Shown piece after piece: positions 1-7,244 of a stretch of DNA of 8,093 bases. The stretch's first letter is position 1. Each line of letters begins with the position of its first letter. This stretch comes from an uncultured Clostridia bacterium. Its GTDB lineage: Bacteria; Bacillota; Clostridia; Oscillospirales; QAKW01. The notes under the pieces were generated by a model. The model searched no databases. It saw only the letters and a program-made list of their open reading frames with translations, and was not told the origin of the DNA. Location: positions 1-8,093 of the forward strand of contig CALXGU010000065.1 in NCBI GenBank assembly GCA_944387905.1, in the 5' to 3' direction. Both the position numbers and the translations under genes were made by a program.

Positions 1-1235
1 ATGCCCAATATATCAGCAATCACTGACAGCCACAATGTAGTTTTTGTGCCTCCGCCGCATATTCGGGATTTTTGTATTTTTACTCCTAATTTTTTTATTA
101 TATCTATATTCTGTCTGAGTGCAAACGCCACGCCCTCCAAAACTGAAAGCGTCATCTGCTCCCTTGAAGTTGAAAAAGATATACCGTAAAACATTCCCCT
201 TATATCTGATGAATTTATAGGCGAGCGTTCTCCCATAAGATACGGCAGGAAACAGACATCATTATGTCCGATATATTTTTCTGCGCCGTCAAAATCATAT
301 CCGGTTTTCAGAATATCCTCTATCCACCATTTCTGACACGACGCGGCAGACAGTATACAGGCAAGATAGTGATATCTGCCGTTTGCCGAACAGAACGCGT
401 GTACTGCGCTGTCTTTATCGTAATTGAATTTGTCAGTCTCAACATATACTGTGCCGGATGTGCCAAGAGAGATATTGCACTGCCCGTTTTTTACGGTGGA
501 GGTTCCGACAGCTGCGCAGGCATTATCCCCGCCGCCGATAATGATTTTTACGTCTTGCCTGAGCCCCAGACGCTTTGCTATGTCCGCTTTTATATTACCT
601 ATCACATCGCTGCTCTCATAGACACGCGGCAGCATCTGGACGTCTATTCCGATAAGGTTCAGCATGGCATCTGACCATCTGCGGTTTTTTACATCAAAAT
701 ACAGTGTGCCCGATGCGTCGCTGACATCTGTGGCAAAACTACCCGACAGCATATAAGCGAGATAATCCTTTGGAAGCATTATCTTTTTTATTTTGCTGAA
801 GTTGTGAGGCTCATTTTCTTTCACCCACAAAAGCTTAGGCGCGGTAAACCCTGCAAAAGCAATATTTCCGGTGTTTTCCAAAAGGAAATCTTTGCCTATC
901 ACGTTATTCAGATATTCCACTTCTTTTACGGAACGCTGATCGTTCCATAATACAGCAGGCCTTAAAACTTTGTCGTTTTTGTCGAGAATGACAAGCCCGT
1001 GCATTTGTCCGGAAAAAGCCATTGACCGGACACTGCTTTTGTCAATATCTTCAAGCAGCTGCTCAAGGGCTGATAATGTCTGTTCATACCAGTCACAGGG
1101 ATTCTGCTCTGCTCTGTCGGGCTGAGGAAAACTTAACTCATAACTTCTCTGGGCACTCTTTTCAATGCCGTGCGAACTGACCAAAATGACTTTTACAGAT
1201 GATGTGCCCAGGTCAATACCGATATATCTGTCCAT
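1..1235 (-). CDS. xylB: Xylulokinase (FGGY family), C-terminal end beyond the left edge
   Basis: Phosphorylates D-xylulose with ATP to D-xylulose 5-phosphate in the cytoplasm, the second step of the isomerase route for D-xylose. The frame is open from the ATG at 1235 to the window edge (411 complete codons). The family is usually about 485-500 residues, so roughly 75-90 are missing. Visible landmarks are the N-terminal phosphate-binding strand IGIDLGTSSVKV (5-16), GQMHG (76-80), LWNDQR (96-101), GFTAPKLLWV (129-138), LPKDYL (154-159), GGGDN (234-238) with Asp237 as the probable catalytic base (Asp233 in E. coli XylB), SLGTSGT (256-262), LPYLMGERSP (330-339) and CGGGTK (393-398) near the ATP site. 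These match XylB in order and spacing. The start lies 1 nt after the xylA stop, with GGTGA 5 nt upstream of the ATG. A different FGGY sugar kinase is possible, but adjacency to xylA makes xylulokinase strongly favoured. Confidence 0.95.
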   Translation of the reverse strand, partial: MDRYIGIDLGTSSVKVILVSSHGIEKSAQRSYELSFPQPDRAEQNPCDWYEQTLSALEQLLEDIDKSSVRSMAFSGQMHGLVILDKNDKVLRPAVLWNDQRSVKEVEYLNNVIGKDFLLENTGNIAFAGFTAPKLLWVKENEPHNFSKIKKIMLPKDYLAYMLSGSFATDVSDASGTLYFDVKNRRWSDAMLNLIGIDVQMLPRVYESSDVIGNIKADIAKRLGLRQDVKIIIGGGDNACAAVGTSTVKNGQCNISLGTSGTVYVETDKFNYDKDSAVHAFCSANGRYHYLACILSAASCQKWWIEDILKTGYDFDGAEKYIGHNDVCFLPYLMGERSPINSSDIRGMFYGISFSTSREQMTLSVLEGVAFALRQNIDIIKKLGVKIQKSRICGGGTKTTLWLSVIADILG

Positions 1236-1245
1236 ATCAGTCACC
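1233..1245 (-). promoter_or_regulatory. Coupled stop/start junction xylA-xylB
   Basis: The xylA stop TGA (1237-1239), one T, and the xylB ATG (1233-1235) form TGATATG, the same arrangement as between GH36 and HAD. A weak Shine-Dalgarno-like GGTGA (1241-1245) lies 5 nt upstream of the ATG, inside the last xylA codons, so xylB translation probably depends on ribosomes coming from xylA. Confidence 0.65.
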
Positions 1246-2544
1246 GAACATAACATTGTTCACGACACTCTCAAGATACTCCTGTCTGCCGGACGAAGGC
1301 GACTCAGGTTTTTTCATTTTGCAGGCGTATTCATTAAGCTCTTCCAGATCGGTTTCACATGCGCGTATTTTCGCGCCTATCCCCTGTTTGAATGAAGCGT
1401 ATTTGTCCTCAACAAAACGTTCCAGTGTTCCTTCCTCTATAAGCTTTGCGGCTTTCAGCAGGCCGAGAGCAAATGCGTCCATACCCAGGATATATGCATG
1501 GAACATATCCTTCATGTCGTTACTGGGTCTGCGGTTTTTGGCATCAAAGTTAAAGCCGCCCGTAAGGCCGCCGGATTTGAGCACCTCATACATGCACATT
1601 GTCGTCTCATATACATTAAACGGGAACTCATCGGTATCCCAGCCGAGCAGATAATCGCCCTGGTTGGCGTCTATTGAGCCAAGCATTCCGTTCATAGCGC
1701 TTATTCTCAGTTCATGCTGGAATGTATGTCCGGCAAGCGTCGCATGGTTTGCCTCGATATTGAGTTTAAAATCCTTGTCAAGACCGTATTGTCTAAGAAA
1801 TCCGATCGCGGTAGCGGCATCAAAGTCATATTGATGCTTCATTGGCTCCTTCGGTTTGGGTTCTATATAAAAATCGCCTTTAAATCCGATTTTTCTTGCG
1901 TAATCCACCGCCATATGCATAAGACGGGCTATATTTTCCTGCTCGAACTTGACATCGGTATTAAGAAGAGTTTCATAGCCCTCTCTGCCGCCCCAAAATA
2001 CATAGCCCCTGCCGTGGAGCTTTACAGTCAGGTCTATAGCCTTTTTGATCTGAGCCGCTGCAAAACAATAGACATCTGCGCTGTTTGTGCTGCCCGCTCC
2101 GTTCATATATCTGGGATTACCGAACATATTAGCCGTGCCCCACAGACACTTTATGTCTGTATTGCGCATTTTTTCGAGTATGTAATCACTTATCTCATCA
2201 ATGCGTCTGTTTGTCTCATTTATATCGTCTGCCTCCGGTACAAGATCCACGTCATGAAAGCAAAAATACTTTATACCGAGCTTTTCCATAAATTCAAAAC
2301 CGGCGTCGACTTTGGCTTTGGCGTGCTCCATAGTTCCCATTTTACTGCCAAACGATTTATCAGCTGTTCCCACACCGAACATATCCACTCCGTTTGCACA
2401 GAGATTATGCCACCATGCCATCGCAAACGGCAGATGTTCGCTCATCTTTTTACCCATCACAGCTTTTTCCGGATCGTAGTATCTGAACGAAAACTCCTTG
2501 CCGGTTCTGTAACCCACTTTATCGGTAAAATCAAAATATCCCAT
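1237..2544 (-). CDS. xylA: Xylose isomerase
   Basis: Cytoplasmic, metal-dependent (Mg/Mn/Co) isomerase converting D-xylose to D-xylulose; many members also act on D-glucose. It is 435 residues long, the usual length of the long (class II) clostridial and enterobacterial type. The TIM-barrel active site looks complete: FHDVD (96-100) with His97 and Asp100; WGGREGYETLLNTD (184-197); IEPKPKEP (227-234) with metal ligand Glu228; NIEANHATLAGH (262-273) with Glu264 and His267; SIDANQGD (290-297) with Asp292; GWDTDEFP (301-308) with Asp303 and Asp305; and NFDAK (332-336) with Asp334. No catalytic residue is missing. The ATG at 2544 is preceded by AGAGGG at 7-nt spacing. There is a 24-nt gap after the HAD gene, and xylB starts 1 nt after the stop, so the two enzymes of the pathway are made together. 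Confidence 0.97.
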   Translation of the reverse strand: MGYFDFTDKVGYRTGKEFSFRYYDPEKAVMGKKMSEHLPFAMAWWHNLCANGVDMFGVGTADKSFGSKMGTMEHAKAKVDAGFEFMEKLGIKYFCFHDVDLVPEADDINETNRRIDEISDYILEKMRNTDIKCLWGTANMFGNPRYMNGAGSTNSADVYCFAAAQIKKAIDLTVKLHGRGYVFWGGREGYETLLNTDVKFEQENIARLMHMAVDYARKIGFKGDFYIEPKPKEPMKHQYDFDAATAIGFLRQYGLDKDFKLNIEANHATLAGHTFQHELRISAMNGMLGSIDANQGDYLLGWDTDEFPFNVYETTMCMYEVLKSGGLTGGFNFDAKNRRPSNDMKDMFHAYILGMDAFALGLLKAAKLIEEGTLERFVEDKYASFKQGIGAKIRACETDLEELNEYACKMKKPESPSSGRQEYLESVVNNVMFGD

Positions 2545-2551
2545 AGTATTA

Positions 2552-2557
2552 CCCTCT
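2552..2557 (-). promoter_or_regulatory. Ribosome binding site of xylA
   Basis: AGAGGG lies 7 nt before the ATG at 2544, in the 24-nt gap after the HAD stop. It supports this start. No separate promoter is evident in the gap. Confidence 0.65.
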
Positions 2558-2568
2558 TTCCTTATTAC

Positions 2569-3174
2569 TCATAATTCTATTGTTATGCCTTTATTTCTGA
2601 GCTGCTCTGCAAGCAGCTTGACATCGTTATGGAACACCGTTCCCTCAAATCCCGTATCGATCGCGCTTTCTACATTGGCAGGTGAATCGTCAATAAACAT
2701 GCACTGGGCTGGGTCAAGCCTGAAATGCTTACAGAACATATCAAATATTCTATGATCAGGCTTCAAAAGACCGCAGTCGGCGGATATAAATGTACCGTCA
2801 AAATATTTCAATACATCAATATTTTTTCTGAATTCATGAAAAGCCAAGCTGGTATTGGACAGCAGGTATATTTTATATCCGTTTTCATGCAGTTTTTTTA
2901 TCAGTTCCTCCATGCCTTCTACAGGGCTTGTCAGTTCATACCATTTTATAAGTCGTGCCGCTGCATCTCTCAATCCATGCGGCAGTCTGTTCTGCACACG
3001 TTCTGTCAGCTGCTGCTCGGTAAGTCTGCCGCGGTCAAGCAAGACCCAGTCCACTGACTGATATATCTCTCTTTTAAGAACAGTTTTATCTGTGTCAGGA
3101 TAATCTTTTAAAAGCAAATCACTGTCATAATGCACAAGCACATTACCCATGTCAAATACAATATTTTTAATCAT
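2569..3174 (-). CDS. HAD-superfamily hydrolase, YihX-like sugar-phosphatase type
   Basis: 201 residues, full length for the small HAD-IA phosphatases. All four HAD motifs are visible: motif I FDMGNVLV (7-14) with nucleophile Asp8, motif II LSNTS (105-109), motif III Lys138 in LLKPDHRIF (136-144), and motif IV FIDDSPANV (160-168) with Asp162/Asp163. The alpha-helical cap (about 18-85) contains DRGRLTEQQL (47-56), like the RGE/RGxxxxE stretch of this subgroup. Motif I reads Asp-x-Gly-Asn, as in E. coli YihX (alpha-D-glucose-1-phosphate phosphatase), rather than Asp-x-Asp. It starts 1 nt after the GH36 stop, with GGAG at 7-nt spacing lying inside the last codons of GH36. Its place inside a carbohydrate operon suggests a sugar-phosphate substrate, but the substrate cannot be read from sequence. 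A housekeeping role (removing dead-end sugar phosphates) or another small phosphomonoester is equally possible. Confidence 0.9.
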   Translation of the reverse strand: MIKNIVFDMGNVLVHYDSDLLLKDYPDTDKTVLKREIYQSVDWVLLDRGRLTEQQLTERVQNRLPHGLRDAAARLIKWYELTSPVEGMEELIKKLHENGYKIYLLSNTSLAFHEFRKNIDVLKYFDGTFISADCGLLKPDHRIFDMFCKHFRLDPAQCMFIDDSPANVESAIDTGFEGTVFHNDVKLLAEQLRNKGITIEL

Positions 3175-3185
3175 ATCAATTCTCC
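3172..3185 (-). promoter_or_regulatory. Coupled stop/start junction GH36-HAD with ribosome binding site
   Basis: The GH36 stop TGA (3176-3178), one T, and the HAD ATG (3172-3174) form TGATATG. GGAG (3182-3185) lies 7 nt before the ATG, inside the last two sense codons of GH36. The arrangement favours termination-reinitiation coupling. Confidence 0.75.
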
Positions 3186-4897
3186 GTAATCAATTTGACA
3201 AGTTTTCCGCCGTGCGGCGGTATCAGCAGCTGCATACAATTTTCATATTCTCCCAAAAACCTGTCTGAAAAAACATCAAAAGCTTTGAATTTTCCTTTAT
3301 AGCAAAGCTGCTTTTCACATTCCGTATCATCAGGATTAAAAAGCACAGCATATTCGCATCCGTTTGCGCTCATATGTCCTACAGATAAATCAAGCGGATT
3401 GAACCGTGCCGGAGAATGTTTTTGTTCCAAAAATATTTTGAGAGTATCAAACTCCTTATCTCCGTATACGCTCAGATCATCTCCGGCCAGCACTGAACCG
3501 GCAGCTGCAAACACTGCACATTTATGATATTCGGTCTCCTGCTCGTTCAAGCCGTCCTTTTGACGTTTCACAACAGAGCCGTCAGGCATAAGCTGAGGAA
3601 CAGACTGATTTTTCAAGGTTATGACATCCGGGTCTACACACCAAAGCTTACTTGTCCAAACTCTCGCACAGGTCTCTCTGCCAAGCATTTTAACATCTCT
3701 CCAGCGCCGGCACATATCGCCCGACACCCGCATCGCGTTGACCTCTCCTATTGACGGCCACATCGGAGCATTGCAGCCAAGCAGAACTGCATCCTCCCCC
3801 GCTCCTCTGCGTACGGCTGCCATGCCCATGCGGTATGCCTCAACAGATGTGCAGCTGCGGTCATGCCGTATACCGAACGAGAACGATCCCCAGCAGTTTG
3901 CGTCGAGCTTATAATATTTTATACCCCATTCCCTGCGCATCGTACTGAATACATGCTCAAGATATGCACATGCCTGAGGGTTTGATCCATCCAGAATATA
4001 CCACGGCGCGCATCTCCAGCCTCCGAATGTATATTTATCAGACGCAAGCGGATTCCCGTCACTGTCCTGTACGAAATAATCAGGATGCTCCGTAAGAAGA
4101 CGCGAGTCTTTATCGGCAATAAACGGTGCCGCCCATATTGCAGGCTCAGCACCGTACCTGCGTATATTTTCTATTACCGCATGTATGTCACCAAAATCAT
4201 CAGACACATCCAGCCAATCGCCCATATGTTTCTGATACCCGTCGTCTATCTGGACATATTTCAGCTGCGGAATATTGACGCTTATAGCGTGCATATTCGC
4301 ATCGATATCCTTTGCCGTCACGTATGGTCCGAAACACAGCCACGAGCACCAGCCCGTGACATTATCAGCCGGAGGCTGTACAGCATGATTCCTTTTCAGA
4401 CAGTCTGACAGCATATCCAGTCCCGTACCGTGATCCGCATTTGTCAGCACAAGAATATTTTCAAGCCGTATCGTTTCCCCCGCAGCCACACGTATATTTT
4501 CCAGATCAAGTATCATTTTTATCTGCTCTGAATCCCATTCGATCCTGCCCGAAAAACGCCTGCAGGAGGAAAATGCATATATATCGATATTTTTATCGTT
4601 CTCGATTATAAGACAATTATATACGGCATTCTGTCCGCTGTTTTTATAAAGACGGTAATGCTTGAAATCATCATATTTTGTCATGCATTCCGGTTTTTCC
4701 ATTACACCGGTATACTGACTGAGCATAGTAAAGCCCTCTCCGTATATCCTGCATGCGCCGCTGTAATCATTTGAAAACGCCGCGACACAAACCTCTTTAA
4801 GTGAAATTTCGGTATCTGAAAGGTTTTTCAGATATATTTCCGTGTCATTGCAGCCGCTTTTTTTAATTATTTTATAACAATTCTGCATATCAGTCAT
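3176..4897 (-). CDS. GH36 family alpha-galactosidase (or alpha-N-acetylgalactosaminidase)
   Basis: Retaining exo-glycosidase that should remove terminal alpha-linked D-galactose (or GalNAc) from oligosaccharides. It is 573 residues, close to the compact GH36 enzymes such as Thermotoga GalA (552). It appears to have an N-terminal beta-sandwich (about 1-165), a TIM barrel (about 178-480) and a C-terminal beta domain. Landmarks are GWCSW (182-186), VQIDDGYQKHMGDWL (215-229) with sugar-binding Asp218/Asp219, AIWAAPF (253-259), YYKLDAN (328-334) with nucleophile Asp332, LGCNAPMWPSIG (373-384), MRVSGD (389-394) with Arg390 and acid/base Asp394, and VDPDV (421-425). The two catalytic positions correspond to Asp327 and Asp387 of the Thermotoga enzyme. 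No signal peptide is visible, so it is probably cytoplasmic. The ATG at 4897 is chosen because AGGAGG sits 8 nt upstream; the ATG at 4888 would be 17 nt away. Family is well supported; the exact substrate is not. Confidence 0.9.
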   Translation of the reverse strand: MTDMQNCYKIIKKSGCNDTEIYLKNLSDTEISLKEVCVAAFSNDYSGACRIYGEGFTMLSQYTGVMEKPECMTKYDDFKHYRLYKNSGQNAVYNCLIIENDKNIDIYAFSSCRRFSGRIEWDSEQIKMILDLENIRVAAGETIRLENILVLTNADHGTGLDMLSDCLKRNHAVQPPADNVTGWCSWLCFGPYVTAKDIDANMHAISVNIPQLKYVQIDDGYQKHMGDWLDVSDDFGDIHAVIENIRRYGAEPAIWAAPFIADKDSRLLTEHPDYFVQDSDGNPLASDKYTFGGWRCAPWYILDGSNPQACAYLEHVFSTMRREWGIKYYKLDANCWGSFSFGIRHDRSCTSVEAYRMGMAAVRRGAGEDAVLLGCNAPMWPSIGEVNAMRVSGDMCRRWRDVKMLGRETCARVWTSKLWCVDPDVITLKNQSVPQLMPDGSVVKRQKDGLNEQETEYHKCAVFAAAGSVLAGDDLSVYGDKEFDTLKIFLEQKHSPARFNPLDLSVGHMSANGCEYAVLFNPDDTECEKQLCYKGKFKAFDVFSDRFLGEYENCMQLLIPPHGGKLVKLITEN

Positions 4898-4905
4898 AAG
4901 ACGCG

Positions 4906-4911
4906 CCTCCT
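4906..4911 (-). promoter_or_regulatory. Ribosome binding site of the GH36 gene overlapping the GH95 stop
   Basis: AGGAGG shares bases with the TAG stop (4910-4912) of the GH95 gene and lies 8 nt before the ATG at 4897. A ribosome finishing GH95 would cover this site, suggesting translational coupling. It also decides between the ATG codons at 4897 and 4888 in favour of the first. Confidence 0.8.
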
Positions 4912-7195
4912 ATGCTATCACGGCGTTTTTATATTCCGCGCCGTTATATATTACCTTAGGGATATCTCCGGACAAAGAGTGTATATATGCATACTTGAGC
5001 ACACCTTCTGTCCATTTCAGATCTACGGTATAGCCGCCGTCTACTTTAAGCCCGCGCACCGAACCGTTTTTCCACTTATCTGCAAGCGCAGGCAAAAGTA
5101 TTATCGCTCCGTTTTCAAATCTTGCAAGCATCTCATTTATTCCCGCTACAAGCCCAAGGCTTCCGTCTATTTGGAACGGCGGATGGGCGTTGAGCAAATT
5201 GGGGTAGGTGCCGCCGCCTTTAAAGTTTATCTGATCCGTTATTACTGGAGTCATCAGTCTGTCAAGAAGAGACAGGGCGCGGTTGCCGTCATTGAGACAT
5301 GCCCACAGACACATTTTCCACACACAGCTCCAGCCGGTGCCCTCATCCCCTCTAAGTTCAAGCGAACGCCTGCATGCATCAGCCAGTTCCTTGCTGTCTA
5401 TCATCTTTGCCGGATACAGAGCGTACAGCTGCGACAGATGGCGATGGTGCGGATCTGACTCGGTAAACTGGCGGTCCCATTCAAGTATTTGACCGCTTGA
5501 ACCTATCTCAAGAAACTGTACGTTCTTGAGCCTTTCACGTATATAATCTGCATATTCTGTGTCACGATCAAGTATTTCTGAGCACTGCAAAAATATATTA
5601 AATGCATCTATCACTATTGACTGATACATCGCCGAATACTTGCTCATAGCGCATTTTTGACCGTCTACAACAAACATGTTTTCCGGTGACGCTGCAGGAC
5701 TGAATATCAGTTTTTCTCCGTCTTCAACAAGCATGCTGTCACAAAACGCCGCCGACATCTTTATTAATCCGTACGCGTATTCGTCCAAAAACTTTCTGTC
5801 AAGAGTATACATGTAATACTCGTACAGATGTCTTGTCAGCCACGCTCCCGCAAGCGGAAAATACGCATATCGCGTAGTCCCGCCGCCCCATGAACCGACA
5901 GGACTTGTCATGCGCCATAGATCGGTGTTGTGATGAACACAGAATCCGTCTGCCCCGTAGTGGGTTTTTGCCGTTTTTTGCCAGTTTTGGGCAAGCTGTC
6001 CTATCATTTCATTAAGCGGCATACAACACTCGGCCAGATTTGCGCCCAACGCGCCCCAATAGTTCATCTGGACATTTATATTTGTTGTATAGTTGCAGCT
6101 CCACGGCGCAGGCAACTGTTCATTCCATATACCCTGAAGATTGGCAGGCTGCGTACCGGGTCGTGAACTGCTTATCAGCAAATATCTTCCGTACTGATAC
6201 ATCAGACTGTACAGTGAAAGATCATCAGGGCGATTTTTAAATTCATACAACCTTTTATCGGACGGTTCACCGTCAAAGCCTTTGCCCAGATCAAGTTCCA
6301 GCCGGCAGAACAGCCCGCGATAGTCTTTGATATGGCGTCTTTTAAGTGCTTCAAAGGATTTTTTTACCGCCCTTTTCATGGTTAGACTGCATTTTTTATG
6401 ACAGTCCGCTCCCTCCAGATACGGATGGGTATCGAAGCTTTTAAATGAAGTATTTACCGAAATATAGATCTGAACCGTATGTGCGTCACTCACAGCCAAG
6501 CTGCCGTCACCGCTGCTTACCGTTCCAGTGTCTGTCAAAACATATACAAGTATTTCATACCGCATTCCCTGTAATGCTGCAGTATTGTTATATCGTACTT
6601 TTTCCTTTGCCTGCATGTATTCGGGAACACAGTCCCCCGGCGCCTGTCCCTCAAGTATAAGCATACCGTCCAGGACTTTTACTGTGTTTTTGAGCTTGCT
6701 GTCAACCGCAATGTTCATAGAAAGACTTGCGCCATTAGCGGTATATCTTATACACATTATATCGTCAGGATAACTTATAAACGCTTCACGAAAGTAATTT
6801 ACGCCATTGTTTATATACTCGACTGTATGTACCGCGTTATCAAGCGAAAGAATTCTTTTATAGCTGTCATACCCGTCATGATCAAGCGTTACCCTTAAGT
6901 TCCCGGTCGGGAGATAGCTCTGACCCCAACTTCCGTACATCCATCTCTCAGCAGTTTTCTGCGCATCAAGATATTTGCCCTGATTCGTAAGTTGTCGTAT
7001 TTTTTCAAGGTATGCCGACGACAGCGGATTATCAGTATCTTTCGGATACCCCGACCAAAGTGTGTCATCGTTAAGTGCATAAATATCCTCTTTTACTCCG
7101 CTGTAAAGCATTGCTCCTATATGACCGTTGCCTAAAGGAAGGGTTTGAGTATTATCTTGTGCAGGTTTTAAATAAAACAGCTTATTCATCTTCAT
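4910..7195 (-). CDS. GH95 family alpha-L-fucosidase / alpha-L-galactosidase
   Basis: Inverting exo-glycosidase removing terminal alpha-1,2-linked L-fucose; some GH95 members prefer the related L-galactose. It has 761 residues from the ATG at 7195, full length for a single-domain GH95 enzyme. It has the N-terminal beta domain (LPLGNGHIGAML, 19-30; LNDDTLWSG, 41-49; QSYLPTGNL, 92-100) and then an (alpha/alpha)6 barrel. Active-site motifs are NYTTNINVQMNYW (368-380) with Asn372/Asn374, VHHNTDLWR (420-428), SPAASPEN (499-506) with probable general acid Glu505, and HPPFQIDGS (671-679) with Asp677. These correspond to Asn421, Asn423, Glu566 and Asp766 of Bifidobacterium bifidum AfcA. No signal peptide is visible, so the enzyme is likely cytoplasmic. 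It is first in the operon, directly behind a promoter. A TTG at 7198 extends the frame by one codon, but the ATG has better spacing (7 nt) from GGAGGG. The choice between fucose and L-galactose is open. Confidence 0.93.
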   Translation of the reverse strand: MKMNKLFYLKPAQDNTQTLPLGNGHIGAMLYSGVKEDIYALNDDTLWSGYPKDTDNPLSSAYLEKIRQLTNQGKYLDAQKTAERWMYGSWGQSYLPTGNLRVTLDHDGYDSYKRILSLDNAVHTVEYINNGVNYFREAFISYPDDIMCIRYTANGASLSMNIAVDSKLKNTVKVLDGMLILEGQAPGDCVPEYMQAKEKVRYNNTAALQGMRYEILVYVLTDTGTVSSGDGSLAVSDAHTVQIYISVNTSFKSFDTHPYLEGADCHKKCSLTMKRAVKKSFEALKRRHIKDYRGLFCRLELDLGKGFDGEPSDKRLYEFKNRPDDLSLYSLMYQYGRYLLISSSRPGTQPANLQGIWNEQLPAPWSCNYTTNINVQMNYWGALGANLAECCMPLNEMIGQLAQNWQKTAKTHYGADGFCVHHNTDLWRMTSPVGSWGGGTTRYAYFPLAGAWLTRHLYEYYMYTLDRKFLDEYAYGLIKMSAAFCDSMLVEDGEKLIFSPAASPENMFVVDGQKCAMSKYSAMYQSIVIDAFNIFLQCSEILDRDTEYADYIRERLKNVQFLEIGSSGQILEWDRQFTESDPHHRHLSQLYALYPAKMIDSKELADACRRSLELRGDEGTGWSCVWKMCLWACLNDGNRALSLLDRLMTPVITDQINFKGGGTYPNLLNAHPPFQIDGSLGLVAGINEMLARFENGAIILLPALADKWKNGSVRGLKVDGGYTVDLKWTEGVLKYAYIHSLSGDIPKVIYNGAEYKNAVIA

Positions 7196-7202
7196 CAAAA
7201 AT

Positions 7203-7208
7203 CCCTCC
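7203..7208 (-). promoter_or_regulatory. Ribosome binding site that sets the GH95 start
   Basis: GGAGGG lies 7 nt before the ATG at 7195, 4 nt before the in-frame TTG at 7198, and 13 nt before the next ATG at 7189. The spacing favours 7195. If the promoter call is right, this site lies almost at the 5' end of the mRNA. Confidence 0.75.
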
Positions 7209-7215
7209 GTTCTTC

Positions 7216-7244
7216 ATTATAGCACATACATATTTTTATTTGTA
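7216..7244 (-). promoter_or_regulatory. Extended -10 promoter of the GH95-xylB operon
   Basis: Reading leftwards, a perfect TATAAT (7216-7221) is preceded by TGC, giving the extended -10 element TGnTATAAT. Seventeen nt upstream is a weak -35-like TACAAA (7239-7244; three of six matches to TTGACA). The extended -10 may compensate for the poor -35. The start of transcription would fall near 7209, only about 14 nt before the ATG at 7195. No convincing operator palindrome, XylR box or catabolite-control site is visible around it. Confidence 0.7.

Noticed and set aside
1..674. Plus-strand open frames at 1-189, 264-674 and 424-621 that look like separate small genes
   Set aside because: The minus strand carries an unbroken xylulokinase frame across the whole stretch, with motifs in the right order. 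The plus-strand frames are shadows.
1714..2574. 286-codon open frame on the plus strand opposite xylA
   Set aside because: It lies entirely antisense to a complete, motif-intact xylose isomerase, has no ribosome binding site of note, and the translation is Cys/His/Ile-rich with no recognisable family. It is a codon-bias shadow.
3207..3220. GC-rich hairpin CCGCC-GTGC-GGCGG near the 3' end of the GH36 gene, considered as an internal terminator
   Set aside because: It encodes the PPHGG turn inside the reading frame, has only a 5-bp stem and is followed by AAAACTTG on the minus strand rather than a T-run. Two coupled genes follow directly.
4979..5458. 159-codon open frame on the plus strand opposite GH95
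   Set aside because: It is antisense to the conserved GH95 catalytic region and has no recognisable family features. It is a shadow.
7196..7198. TTG at 7198 as the start of the GH95 gene
   Set aside because: The adjacent ATG at 7195 has better spacing (7 nt against 4) from GGAGGG and needs no rare start codon. The difference is one residue.
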